Source: an uncultured Desulfovibrio sp. (GTDB lineage: Bacteria; Desulfobacterota; Desulfovibrionia; Desulfovibrionales; Desulfovibrionaceae). From it: a stretch of 64,000 bases of DNA. Location of the stretch: positions 186,001 through 250,000 of the forward strand of contig NZ_CABSIF010000005.1 of NCBI RefSeq assembly GCF_902477725.1, read 5' to 3'. The stretch's first letter is position 1. Each line of letters starts with the position of its first letter. The position numbers and the translations under genes were made by a program. The notes beneath the pieces are model-generated. The model made no database searches. It saw only the letters and a list, made by a program, of their open reading frames with translations, and was not told the origin of the DNA. Shown here in pieces: positions 27,847-35,739 of the stretch.

Positions 27847-29417
27847 TATATGTCAACTCCCTGAGATATCGGAGGAAATACTACACGAAAGACAGCTTCG
27901 CCGTCTGCCGGATCTGAAACCATATCAAGCCGCCAGCCAAGTCTTTCGCAGGCTCTGAGCGCCAGCGAAAGGCCAAGTCCGCTCCCGCTGACTGCTTTTT
28001 GGGTACAGCGCACCCCACGGGCAAAAATATCAACGCCGGTGGGGATATACCCGCGATTGCGAACAAGCAGCTCTCCCTGGCAAAGGGAAACGCTGGCGCG
28101 CCCATTTTCAGTATACTGGCATGCATTGTCCAGCAGATTGTTAAACACGATCGCCGCCAGTTCTTTTTGCCCACGGGCCAGTACAGTGGCGGCGATATCA
28201 GCTTGCAAGGCTACCGGTCGGCGCTGCTCAGGGCCTCGCCCGGCTGCGTTCTTGCCAGGGTGTCGTGACGCTGCGGGTACGCCAGTATCAAGGGGATTTG
28301 CATCACTACCGGAAACAGGCTGGAGGGAAGACGCGTTGGCAAGGCCAGAGGCCAATTCAGGGGTTATTTCAGGAGCCGGATCGGGCAGGCGGTCAGAAGC
28401 AGAAGAGCAATGCAACAGGCCGTCCCTCCCCATTTCCCGCACTATTCCCCACAGCAACGCGCTGCAATCCAGCGTTTGAAATTCTATTTCTTCGGGGCGG
28501 CGGGCCAGCATCAGCAAGGTGCGCACAGTATTGGACATACGAGCCGTGGTGCGCAACAGGCGCTGCACCACCGGGGCGAGTCTTTCAGCCTGCGGCAGCC
28601 CTTGCAGTTGCAGTTCAAGAATTTCAAGACCTCCCTGCATGACGGTTAGCGGCGTACGCAACTCATGGCTCACATCGCCCGTGAAGTTGCTTTCGCGCAG
28701 AACAAACCGTTGCAGGGCTTCTTCACGCGCAGCAATGGCCCGCGCCAATACGCCCACCTCGTCATCAAGACCGGTCAGTGGAATGGGGGCCATGCCGTCC
28801 GGCGTTTCCTGCGCATGGGCCTGCATACGCTCTGGGGGGCGGCTTTCCACCGCAGTGGTGAGCCTGCTGAGCGGCCCAGTGAGGCGGCGGCTCAGCACGA
28901 CAGCCAGCACAACCGCCAGCGCAAGGCCGCTGACGGCGCAGAGCAGCAAAATACGGTTCAGACGCTGTTTCAGGGCCAAAAAGGCGCCCGTGCCGCCATT
29001 GAGCACATAGATGACGTCATCCCTGCGCTCAATGAGAATAAATTCTTCCATGTGGCTGATGAAGTGCAGGCCGTCCGGCATCTCCTGCCATTGCTGCGGC
29101 ACCTGCTTGCCAACGAGAAAGCGCCAGTGCATGACCACGGCAAGATCTTCGCCGTAATACAGATTGCCGCCGCCGTTGTCTTCGGCTTCCCACGCGCGCT
29201 TTTCAGCCTCAATAAAGGCTTCCATCACGGGCCTTGCATGCCAGCCCACAAGGTAGGTTGCCAGCGAATCAAAGGAGAGTCGCCCCACGATGCCCAAGGC
29301 CGCGCTCATGATCAGGGCCAGAAACACAAAAGCCGCCAGCAGACGACGGCGGATGCTGGTTCTGCGGCGGGGTACAGCTGCGTAGCTGCCTGCAAGCGGT
29401 GGTTCTGGCCGGGGCAT
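27846..29417 (-). CDS. Sensor histidine kinase of the efflux operon
   Basis: A 523-residue membrane kinase. A membrane helix at about 22-45, a periplasmic sensor of about 115 residues, a second helix at about 157-177, HAMP, then the H-box VSHELRTPL with H251. The N-box FNNLLDNACQYT and the GSGLGLSLA box complete the ATPase. Between the dimerisation and ATP-binding regions there is an unusual roughly 65-residue low-complexity insertion (Ser/Pro/Ala-rich, about 335-400). The start overlaps the response regulator stop (ATGA). Its arrangement with BOF proteins resembles ygiW-qseBC; the signal is unknown. Confidence 0.92.
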   Translation of the reverse strand: MPRPEPPLAGSYAAVPRRRTSIRRRLLAAFVFLALIMSAALGIVGRLSFDSLATYLVGWHARPVMEAFIEAEKRAWEAEDNGGGNLYYGEDLAVVMHWRFLVGKQVPQQWQEMPDGLHFISHMEEFILIERRDDVIYVLNGGTGAFLALKQRLNRILLLCAVSGLALAVVLAVVLSRRLTGPLSRLTTAVESRPPERMQAHAQETPDGMAPIPLTGLDDEVGVLARAIAAREEALQRFVLRESNFTGDVSHELRTPLTVMQGGLEILELQLQGLPQAERLAPVVQRLLRTTARMSNTVRTLLMLARRPEEIEFQTLDCSALLWGIVREMGRDGLLHCSSASDRLPDPAPEITPELASGLANASSLQPVSGSDANPLDTGVPAASRHPGKNAAGRGPEQRRPVALQADIAATVLARGQKELAAIVFNNLLDNACQYTENGRASVSLCQGELLVRNRGYIPTGVDIFARGVRCTQKAVSGSGLGLSLALRACERLGWRLDMVSDPADGEAVFRVVFPPISQGVDI

Positions 29418-30127
29418 CAGTCATTGTCTCCGGGGTCGGTGCTCAGACGGTAGCCCACATGCGGCACGGTGTGCAACAAGGATTCGGCAAAAGGCTTGTC
29501 CAGTTCACGCCGTAGCTCATGAATATGGGTACGCAGGGCGCTGCCTTCCGGCGGGTCGTCCCCCCAGAGGGCGTGCTCCAGGTCTTCGCGCCGCACAAGG
29601 CCGGGCGCAGCACGCATCAGTTCATCAAGAATACGAAAACCCGTGGGGCTCAGGCGCAGGCGGCGGCCCTGCCGCTCGGCCCAGTACTCGCCCGAATTAA
29701 ACGTCAGATCCGCGTATCTCCACACAGCGCCGCCATCGGCGGTATTGCCGGAAGACATGCGCCCACGCCGCAGCAGGGCACGTATGCGGGCTTCAAGCTC
29801 CTTGAGGGCAAAGGGTTTGACGAGGTAATCGTCAGCCCCGGCTTCAAGCCCCTGTACCCGGTCAGCCACGGCATCCCTGGCTGTGAGCATGATGATGGGG
29901 GTGTGTTTGTGGTGCTTGTCGCGCAGTTCGCGGCACAGGCTTATGCCGTCAATGCCGGGCAGCATTATGTCCAGCACAATACAGTCAAAGTGCTGTCCAA
30001 GCGCCATGGCGAGGCCCGTTCTGCCGTTGCGCGCACAGTCAAGCTCATAGCCCAGCGGCTCCAGAAAGGCATAGAGGTTGGCGAGAATATCCTCGTTGTC
30101 CTCCACAAGCAAAAGGGCAACGGCCAT
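29417..30127 (-). CDS. OmpR/PhoB-family response regulator
   Basis: A 236-residue regulator. The receiver domain has the acidic pair in LLLVEDNED, phosphoacceptor D53 (VLDIMLPGIDG) and the conserved Lys (DDYLVKPFALKEL). A winged-helix DNA-binding domain follows (about 135-236) ending in LLHTVPHVGYRL. The cognate kinase overlaps its stop codon. It is likely to control the whole operon and perhaps its own promoter ahead of the BOF genes. Confidence 0.94.
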   Translation of the reverse strand: MAVALLLVEDNEDILANLYAFLEPLGYELDCARNGRTGLAMALGQHFDCIVLDIMLPGIDGISLCRELRDKHHKHTPIIMLTARDAVADRVQGLEAGADDYLVKPFALKELEARIRALLRRGRMSSGNTADGGAVWRYADLTFNSGEYWAERQGRRLRLSPTGFRILDELMRAAPGLVRREDLEHALWGDDPPEGSALRTHIHELRRELDKPFAESLLHTVPHVGYRLSTDPGDND

Positions 30128-30129
30128 TA

Positions 30130-30579
30130 TCAGCGCCTTGCGGGGCTAGTTTTTTGCGCCGGAGCCGCTGTTTCAGGCAGGTCCTTTGACGTTATGGAAC
30201 CCATGATGGATATGGAATCCACTTCCACCTCATTGGGGCGTTTGCGGTTCCAATCCACATGCCCTTGCAGGCGTACCTTGTCCTTGGGCGTGATCGTCAG
30301 TTGCTCAAAAATCTTGTTGTCGATTTCCACAACGACCTGTCCACTGTGATCCTCAAACAGATAGCGGTGCTTGCGCCGGGGCAACTTTTCCACCAGATGC
30401 CCCTCAAGAACGCATGGCGCGTCATCCTGCGCGCCCAGCACGTCAACGGCCCGCGTTACTGTGGCGGCAACGCCTGGCCCTTCAAAACCCGCTGCGACCG
30501 GGGCTGATTCCATGGAGATCACAAGGCTGAACGCAAGGAGCAGAAAAAAAAGATACAGGGCGGGGCGCACTGTTTGCAT
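30130..30579 (-). CDS. Exported BOF (YgiW/YdeI-type OB-fold) protein
   Basis: A 149-residue protein with an N-terminal hydrophobic signal segment (YLFFLLLAFSLVISM) and an OB-fold core of the BOF family: CVLEGHLVEKLPRRKHRYLFEDHSGQVVVEID, then LTITPKDKVRLQGHVD. Family members such as YgiW and VisP are periplasmic stress proteins. The gene ends three bases before the response regulator start and is the second gene of the operon. The cleavage site is not clear; it could remain anchored. Confidence 0.82.
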   Translation of the reverse strand: MQTVRPALYLFFLLLAFSLVISMESAPVAAGFEGPGVAATVTRAVDVLGAQDDAPCVLEGHLVEKLPRRKHRYLFEDHSGQVVVEIDNKIFEQLTITPKDKVRLQGHVDWNRKRPNEVEVDSISIMGSITSKDLPETAAPAQKTSPARR

Positions 30580-30670
30580 GCTGTTCTCCAGAAAGGCCGG
30601 GCTGCGCCGCCGGATGGATTAATGTACTGTGGGGAGTGAAGGCAGGAGGCAGAAGATATTTTAAAAGCAG

Positions 30671-30715
30671 TTCCCGATGCCCGCGCACTGTGGCGCAGCC
30701 TGCGGACATCGGGAA
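30671..30715 (-). other. Hairpin between the two BOF genes
   Basis: TTCCCGATG (30671-30679) and CATCGGGAA (30707-30715) pair, extended by CCGC/GCGG after a one-base mismatch. On the minus strand it lies between the first and second BOF genes and is followed by a short T run, so it may be an attenuator that makes the first gene more abundant than the rest. Confidence 0.55.
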
Positions 30716-30734
30716 ATTTCCGCAATTTCGCGGT

Positions 30735-31127
30735 CTACTGCTGTATTTCAGCCTTACGCACGGCCATCACGCCCTCTTTGCCAGCCTTGACCACCATGAC
30801 GCCGGTCAGGTGAACCTTGCTCTGCGCTTCAATGTGCGCGGCAGCGGCGGCCTTTTTGCCAAGGGCCACGGTCATGCGGCCAGTGCCGTCTTCAAAAACA
30901 TAGCGGTTTTTCTTGCCCTGCACAGGTTCCACGATGGTGCCGGTAACGGACACAGGGGTTTTGTTGGCAGCGGCCAATGCCTTGGCTACCGTATCGACCG
31001 GAGCGACTTTTGTCACGCCCTTGGCCTTGCGAGCAGCGTGAGGAGCAGCAGGAGCATCGGTGGTGTTGGCAGCAAAGGCCGGGGCGGCAAGCATGAGAGA
31101 CATGATCATAACGAGCAGATAACGCAT
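30735..31127 (-). CDS. Periplasmic BOF (YgiW/YdeI-type OB-fold) protein
   Basis: A 130-residue protein with a clear signal peptide (cleavage after APAFA, residue about 19) and the BOF core: VSVTGTIVEPVQGKKNRYVFEDGTGRMTVALG. It is a paralogue of the next gene. It is the first gene of the seven-gene minus-strand set ending with mdtC and has a good ribosome binding site (TGGAGGAAAT). BOF proteins commonly respond to envelope stress; that role here is inferred from family and operon. Confidence 0.85.
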   Translation of the reverse strand: MRYLLVMIMSLMLAAPAFAANTTDAPAAPHAARKAKGVTKVAPVDTVAKALAAANKTPVSVTGTIVEPVQGKKNRYVFEDGTGRMTVALGKKAAAAAHIEAQSKVHLTGVMVVKAGKEGVMAVRKAEIQQ

Positions 31128-31331
31128 ATTTCCTCCAGAAAGGTGCTAAAAAAAATTGCAACGCGCCACATGTCGCGTGCGGACTTACATTGCAAATATG
31201 CACGTCAGCAAAACGTTAAGAATGCCTCAGCCGGTAAAAAAATATTTCTTTGCTGCGTCTTTCACATGGGTGCTCTTTATTAGCAGCCGCAGTCCTTGTG
31301 ATGCCGGTTCAAAACTGGTATGGTGGCCTAT

Positions 31332-31577
31332 ATGAAAGAGCTTGATCCGCACACCATCCGCCCCTGCCTTGCATGCGGCGGCACCAATGTCCATCTGGAA
31401 TCCATGCTTCCCCCTGGTCGCAGGCAGGAGGTATGGCGCGTTGTCTGTTCTTGCGGGCAAACCTCGCAGCAGTGGTCGGTGTCGCAGGGAGCAGCCATCC
31501 GCGCGTGGAACCGCAACCTTGCCAGCGAATACGACATGGATAAAATCGCCGCCCCCAGCGTAGCTCTCAAGAACTGA
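31332..31577 (+). CDS. Lar-like zinc-ribbon protein
   Basis: An 81-residue protein with RPCLACGG near the start, CSCGQ in the middle and AIRAWNRN at the end. This order (Cys pair, Cys pair, then A-I-x-A-W-N) is that of Lar-type restriction-alleviation proteins found in prophages. It sits just left of the phage repressor and marks the probable left part of the phage-derived cluster. An in-frame ATG at 31320 is possible; 31332 has GGTGG at proper spacing. Confidence 0.65.
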   Translation: MKELDPHTIRPCLACGGTNVHLESMLPPGRRQEVWRVVCSCGQTSQQWSVSQGAAIRAWNRNLASEYDMDKIAAPSVALKN

Positions 31578-31754
31578 TAGCAGGCGGCCTCGTCGCAGTC
31601 CCATCGCAGCCCCGTAGTTGCCTCGGCCATAAGGCTCAAGCATTGTTACGCCAGGCAGTGTTCGTGAGGTAGATATCTGCCGCGCACGGCTGCTGCACTC
31701 CAGACGAGGTCAAACCTGCGTGCGTCTGCCGTGGCCGCATGCGGGCCGATTGGC

Positions 31755-32429
31755 TCAGTCCAGCTCCCGCCCCACCCATACGGCCCTGCCGATGATACGC
31801 ACCAGCCCGCCCAGTTGCTCGCTGGTGTCGGCTTCAATAGGGGCGAAATCCGGGTTTATGCTCGTAAGTATAAGCTTGCCCGGCATGGCATCCAGCACCT
31901 TAAGATAGACCATATCTTCCACGCCCACAGCGTATATGCGCCCCGGCACTGGCTCACGCTGGCTCTGGTCTATCAGCACCACGTCATTGTTCACAATACG
32001 GGGCTGCATGCTGTCGCCAGAGACGCGTAACAGCACCATTTGCGCAGGGTTGCCCTTACGCCGCAAAAAATCCCACCTGAACGCATAGTGCCGCAGCACC
32101 TCGCCGCCAGTTTCAAAACTTCCTGTCCCGGCAGAGAGCCGGGCCTCGGCCATGGGAACCATCATAAGCCGCGCTTCAGGCGTGTGCACCATACCGTTGC
32201 CGCAATCACCGCGCCCGGCCAGCAGCCAGTCCAGCGAACACTCAAGGGCATCGGCAAGCCGCACGGCATGGCTGCCCTTGGGCATCTGCCCGTTCTCATA
32301 TTGCTGAATTGTCGTCAGGCTCAGCCCCACTGTGTCTGCCAGTACCTGCTTGTGCAACCCCAAGTTTTCCCTGCGCTGACGCATACGCGCGCCAAAAGCT
32401 GATACCAGGGGCGCTTGTGCTTTCTTCAT
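31755..32429 (-). CDS. CI-like repressor, HTH_XRE plus S24 peptidase
   Basis: A 224-residue LexA/CI-type repressor. A helix-turn-helix at about 15-70 (VLADTVGLSLTTIQQYENG) is joined to an S24 self-cleaving domain with catalytic S140 (VSGDSMQP) and K177 (VYLKVL). A likely cleavage site is Ala100-Gly101. DNA damage (RecA) would therefore inactivate it, linking the cluster to the SOS response. The start at 32429 has AAGGGA upstream; a longer frame to 32528 lacks conservation. It is divergent from the next gene across an AT-rich region with operator-like repeats. Confidence 0.9.
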   Translation of the reverse strand: MKKAQAPLVSAFGARMRQRRENLGLHKQVLADTVGLSLTTIQQYENGQMPKGSHAVRLADALECSLDWLLAGRGDCGNGMVHTPEARLMMVPMAEARLSAGTGSFETGGEVLRHYAFRWDFLRRKGNPAQMVLLRVSGDSMQPRIVNNDVVLIDQSQREPVPGRIYAVGVEDMVYLKVLDAMPGKLILTSINPDFAPIEADTSEQLGGLVRIIGRAVWVGRELD

Positions 32430-32551
32430 GTTTTTCCCTTGTTGTTTGCTGCCCTGAAGTGCCGGGGCCGTAGATGGCCGACCAGCGCGGACCATATTTT
32501 TCATAAAAAAAACGAGCTGTTTGTACACATCTATATTTGTTTTTAGGTAAT

Positions 32552-32682
32552 TTCAAGTTTTCCTTGAAGTTCAAAGAAAACTTTTAAATCTATGTTAAAA
32601 AAAGTCATTTTTTTCTGTAAATTTTTAAATTTATGCAAATAAATTCATATTGTTAAAACTTTTCTTATAAATAAAACTTTTC
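32552..32682. promoter_or_regulatory. Operator-like repeats in the divergent early promoter region
   Basis: In the AT-rich gap (32430-32758), TTCAAG-n5-CTTGAA forms a 17-bp dyad (32552-32568), AAGTTTTC and GAAAACTT form a wider one (32555-32583), and AAAACTTTTC occurs twice 18 bp apart (32655-32664, 32673-32682) just before a TTGACT (32684-32689). These are plausible binding sites for the repressor. The rest of the gap shows no gene. Confidence 0.45.
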
Positions 32683-32758
32683 CTTGACTATCCCTGCGAA
32701 TAGTGATTTTTCTATTTTACGGCCCGTTAAATTAAATTTCCTATTTCTGGAGCATAGC

Positions 32759-33013
32759 ATGTCCGCATTTCTTGACGACATCCCTAACCTGAGCGCTGTG
32801 CTGGATTCCTTACACACTGGCGAGTGCGCCATCCAGCAGCCTATTCTGCGCCTTGTCATCGAACATTTCCGTCTTCTGTCCTGGCAGATGGATAAGGAAA
32901 TTTCCGCGCAATCCAGTATCCGCCCGCAAATATCGCCCGCAACGCCAGAATCGCCCGCAATCAACATATCCGCGCGCGCCTGCCAAACAGTGGAGACGCG
33001 CCATGACCAATAG
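32759..33013 (+). CDS. Small early phage protein, unknown
   Basis: An 84-residue protein starting after TGGAG at the edge of the AT-rich operator region. Residues about 5-50 form a predicted helical segment (NLSAVLDSLHTGECAIQQPILRLVIEHFRLLSWQMD); the C-terminal third is Pro/Ser-rich. No family is recognised. It overlaps the Mor-like gene by 11 bp, so the two are co-translated, and it is first in the rightward transcript presumed to be under the repressor. Confidence 0.65.
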   Translation: MSAFLDDIPNLSAVLDSLHTGECAIQQPILRLVIEHFRLLSWQMDKEISAQSSIRPQISPATPESPAINISARACQTVETRHDQ

Positions 33014-33635
33014 GCCCATTGACCCGGCAAAGCCCGACAACAGTCAACCAGAACCTGCCAAATCTTCGGCAAAAGCCTCTGCCCCAGAGGGTGATTCGCG
33101 TATACGCCGCAAAAATAATCCCGCATGGGGCCATGCCCTGCATATGGCCGAAACAGAAGAACAATGGCGCGAACTTATCAACCACTTGCCCGACAATGCG
33201 CGTCAGATATGGAGGGCCCTGAACGATATGAAACAATTCTGGGGGGTACTGCACGCGTTTGGTGGGCAATGCATACGCGTACCGCGCAATGTGCCCAAGG
33301 ACAGAACGCATCCGCTGCGCAAAACTCTTGGCCTTAAATGCCTGCGCAAGCTCATGGCGACCTTTGGCGGCACAAGCCTGTATGTACCTCGCTGCACAGC
33401 GATTATGACCCGCCTCCGGCAGCATGAGATCGTCAAAGGTTTCTCACGCAGCACAGGGCGCGGTTCAAGCAGTACATCTGCGGTGTCCAGCCTGGCGCGC
33501 CGTCACGGCGTATCCGACCGCCGCGTATGGCAGATTCTGAAAAAAGAAAGTTCCGTTCCCCCGCAGGCTAAACTTCTGCTGATGCTTGGCGATTCCGCGC
33601 AAATTTCTGCCCACAAGCAAGATAATGCGCTGTAA
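33003..33635 (+). CDS. Mor-like transcriptional activator
   Basis: A 210-residue protein. The C-terminal two thirds match the Mor family layout: a helical dimerisation part, the beta-strand signature FGGTSLYVPR, then a helix-turn-helix (SSLARRHGVSDRRVWQILKK). Mu Mor activates middle and late transcription after repression is lifted. The N-terminal 75 residues are an extra polar region. It lies directly after the first gene of the rightward transcript and ahead of the lysis genes, a position suiting an activator of the late (packaging and capsid) operon. It is followed by a terminator. Confidence 0.7.
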   Translation: MTNRPIDPAKPDNSQPEPAKSSAKASAPEGDSRIRRKNNPAWGHALHMAETEEQWRELINHLPDNARQIWRALNDMKQFWGVLHAFGGQCIRVPRNVPKDRTHPLRKTLGLKCLRKLMATFGGTSLYVPRCTAIMTRLRQHEIVKGFSRSTGRGSSSTSAVSSLARRHGVSDRRVWQILKKESSVPPQAKLLLMLGDSAQISAHKQDNAL

Positions 33636-33676
33636 ATTAAGCCAAAAACGGCAGACTGCCTGCCCTTAAAAAATTT

Positions 33677-33703
33677 AAGCCAGCGTTTATGCTGGCTTTT
33701 TTT
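33677..33703 (+). terminator. Terminator after the Mor-like gene
   Basis: AAGCCAGC (33677-33684), a six-base loop, GCTGGCTT (33691-33698) and a seven-T tract. It separates early regulatory genes from the lysis and structural genes, so a second promoter or antitermination is needed for late expression. Confidence 0.9.
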
Positions 33704-33859
33704 GCCACAAACTCCTCATTTTCCGCTAAAATTCCGCAAAAATAACGCATCCTGCGCTTTTGACACTACTGAATCCTTTCAGTCTTACGCGCGCCCGACT
33801 TTTTGGCATGTTCTCCTCACGCCGCTGATTGCGGTCACATCATGCCAAGGAGCCTCATC

Positions 33860-34543
33860 ATGCCCAATCTGTTTGATACTGCCCACGCCTTCACCGCCAG
33901 ATGGGAAGGCGGCCTCACAGACCATCCCGCTGATCCGGGCGGTCTGACCAAGTACGGAGTTTCCCTGCGCTGGGTGCAGGATCTTGCCCAGCAGGCCCGG
34001 CAGGAATGCCTGCGCCAGCACAGAAGCTGCGATGGCTGCTCCGCTGCACGCACCCCCCATTGTACGTACAACGGCCTTGATCTGGATATGGACGGCGATG
34101 TGGACGCTGACGACATCCGCGCCTGCACCATGCAGCAGGCCGCCGCGCTGTTCAAAAAACACTTTTGGGATGCCCTTGGCTGCGCCGCCCTGCCCCTGCC
34201 TCTGGCAGTGGCCCTGTACGACGGTGCTGTCAACATGGGGCCAGCCAGAGCCGTGCGCCAGTTGCAGCAGGGCATGAACGCCGTTGGTGAAGCCCAGCTC
34301 GACCACTACCGGCCCATTGCCGAGGACGGAATTTCCGGCCCGCGCACGGCAGAACTGGCCGAAGCCTTGGAATCGGCCAACCTCCAGTGGTTTGCCGCCC
34401 GGCAGATACTGCGCCTGCGCGATGCCTTTTACCGTGATCTGGCTGCCCGCCGCCCGTCCCTCAAAGTGTTTCTTGAAGGCTGGCGCAACAGGGTAAAGGC
34501 CTTGGCCCAGTATCTTGCTGAACTTGAACGGGAGGCAAACTGA
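33860..34543 (+). CDS. Endolysin, glycoside hydrolase 108 type, with EF-hand insertion
   Basis: A 227-residue muramidase-type lysin. The catalytic Glu (E16) lies in the GH108 signature WEGG...DPADPGGLTKYGVS. The C-terminal half is the GH108-associated peptidoglycan-binding region (DGISGPRTAELAEALE...). Between them is an insertion with four cysteines (C50, C57, C60, C68) and a textbook EF-hand loop (D74, D76, D78, G79, D80, V81, D82, D85; bases 34079-34114), so calcium may stabilise or activate it. AAGGAG precedes the ATG at 33860. No signal peptide, hence release would depend on the holin encoded two bases later. Confidence 0.85.
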   Translation: MPNLFDTAHAFTARWEGGLTDHPADPGGLTKYGVSLRWVQDLAQQARQECLRQHRSCDGCSAARTPHCTYNGLDLDMDGDVDADDIRACTMQQAAALFKKHFWDALGCAALPLPLAVALYDGAVNMGPARAVRQLQQGMNAVGEAQLDHYRPIAEDGISGPRTAELAEALESANLQWFAARQILRLRDAFYRDLAARRPSLKVFLEGWRNRVKALAQYLAELEREAN

Positions 34544-34544
34544 C

Positions 34545-34856
34545 ATGTGGGCACTGCTAGGGAATCTGCTGGGCGGTATCACTGGCGCTGTGGGCAAAAT
34601 TCTGCCCGACCGCAACCGGCAGAACGATGCGCAAAGCCGCATCAACGAGGCTGAGGTGGGCGGCGCGCCCGCAAGCATGTTGCGGCTGTGGCGCTCCTTC
34701 CTCGGTTGGATGCTCTCCCTGTTGTTCTGCTGGGAGGTTGCGGGGAGGCTCATCATTATTCCCCTGCTTTTTCCGGGCTGGTGCGACCACCTGCCGCCCT
34801 CGGCCCTAAACCAGATTATGACCCTGCTGTTGGGCATGCTGGGGCTGGGATTTTAG
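34545..34856 (+). CDS. Holin-like membrane protein
   Basis: A 103-residue protein with a short hydrophobic N-terminus (LLGNLLGGITGAVGKILP) and two more hydrophobic segments at about 48-70 and 85-102. The length, position one base after the endolysin stop, and shared ribosome binding site (GGGAGG) support a pore-forming holin, akin to three-helix GTA/phage holins. No spanin is recognised by eye, although the next gene has a membrane helix and coiled coil. Confidence 0.7.
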   Translation: MWALLGNLLGGITGAVGKILPDRNRQNDAQSRINEAEVGGAPASMLRLWRSFLGWMLSLLFCWEVAGRLIIIPLLFPGWCDHLPPSALNQIMTLLLGMLGLGF

Positions 34857-34938
34857 GCCGGTCCAGACTCGCAACAATCTGGCAACACACTGAGACAATT
34901 TATTTTTGAGCAGGTCAACAGGCCTGGAGGATACGGTA

Positions 34939-35352
34939 ATGATGGACATTTTTTCTTCCACAGGGGCAAGCCTGCTTGTTTTGCTTGTGCAGGGGCTGTT
35001 TGCCTGGGCCTTGTGGAGCCTGCGCCGGGCCTTTGTGCGGCAGGAGGACTACCTGCTGCACGTTCAGCGCGATACCCGGCGTGAGGCCGCAACCACCCGC
35101 AGGCTCGGCGCCATAGAAGAAAACCTGCGGCTCGCCCCCGATACCGCAGACATGGCAGGCCTGCACAACGAGCTGGCGGCCCTGCGCGGTGAAATTCAGG
35201 CGCTCAATGTGCGCATTTCTGGTCTGGACAGATTGCTTGAGCGGCTTGAGCACAGCTTTGAGCGGCAGGAAGACCGTCTGCGCCTGGTGCCTCAGAGTGG
35301 TGCGGCTTTCGCCTGCCGCACAGGCACCGATGCTGCGGGAGGCTGCAACTGA
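34939..35352 (+). CDS. DUF2730-like membrane/coiled-coil phage protein
   Basis: A 137-residue protein: one membrane helix near the start (ASLLVLLVQGLFAWALWSL), then a long heptad-rich coiled coil (about 75-120, LHNELAALRGEIQALNVRISGLDRLLERLE). This matches DUF2730 proteins such as Mu gp25, encoded between lysis and terminase genes. A spanin-like role is possible. GGAGG sits eight bases before the ATG. The stop shares a base with the next start. Confidence 0.65.
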   Translation: MMDIFSSTGASLLVLLVQGLFAWALWSLRRAFVRQEDYLLHVQRDTRREAATTRRLGAIEENLRLAPDTADMAGLHNELAALRGEIQALNVRISGLDRLLERLEHSFERQEDRLRLVPQSGAAFACRTGTDAAGGCN

Positions 35353-35708
35353 TGCCCCCTGCAAAACGTAAAGGCACTTGCCGCAACACCACCTTGCTCG
35401 ACAGCCTTGGGCAGCGGCTTGACCTGCTCACCAGCACCCTCAGCGCTGCTGATATTGCGGAAAAAAGTATAGATATTGTCAAAGAAATAAAAGAACTGCA
35501 CGCCATTCTGCGATCCCTGCGCGATGAAACCTCGCCCGGTGCCCCGCCCAGGATGGTTGTTGTGTGGGGCGGCCCCCCAAGCGCTGCATCCGGCAGGCTG
35601 CCTGCAGATTTATCTGGAGCATCGCCCCGGACATCATCCAAGCCGTCAGGTGCATCCGGCAAACCGCCCGTGCAAAAAATTTTGCCGCAATACGGCTCAA
35701 GCAACTAA
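35352..35708 (+). CDS. Possible small terminase subunit
   Basis: A 118-residue protein with a helical N-terminal half (LLDSLGQRLDLLTSTLSAADIAEKSIDIVKEIKELHAIL) and a Pro/Gly/Ser-rich tail. It is the only gene directly upstream of the large terminase, where the small subunit is normally encoded, but no helix-turn-helix is obvious. The assignment rests on position; its start is TGATG-coupled to the preceding gene. Confidence 0.5.
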   Translation: MPPAKRKGTCRNTTLLDSLGQRLDLLTSTLSAADIAEKSIDIVKEIKELHAILRSLRDETSPGAPPRMVVVWGGPPSAASGRLPADLSGASPRTSSKPSGASGKPPVQKILPQYGSSN

Positions 35709-35739
35709 CAGTTTCTCCTGAAAAACAAGGATATTTTCC

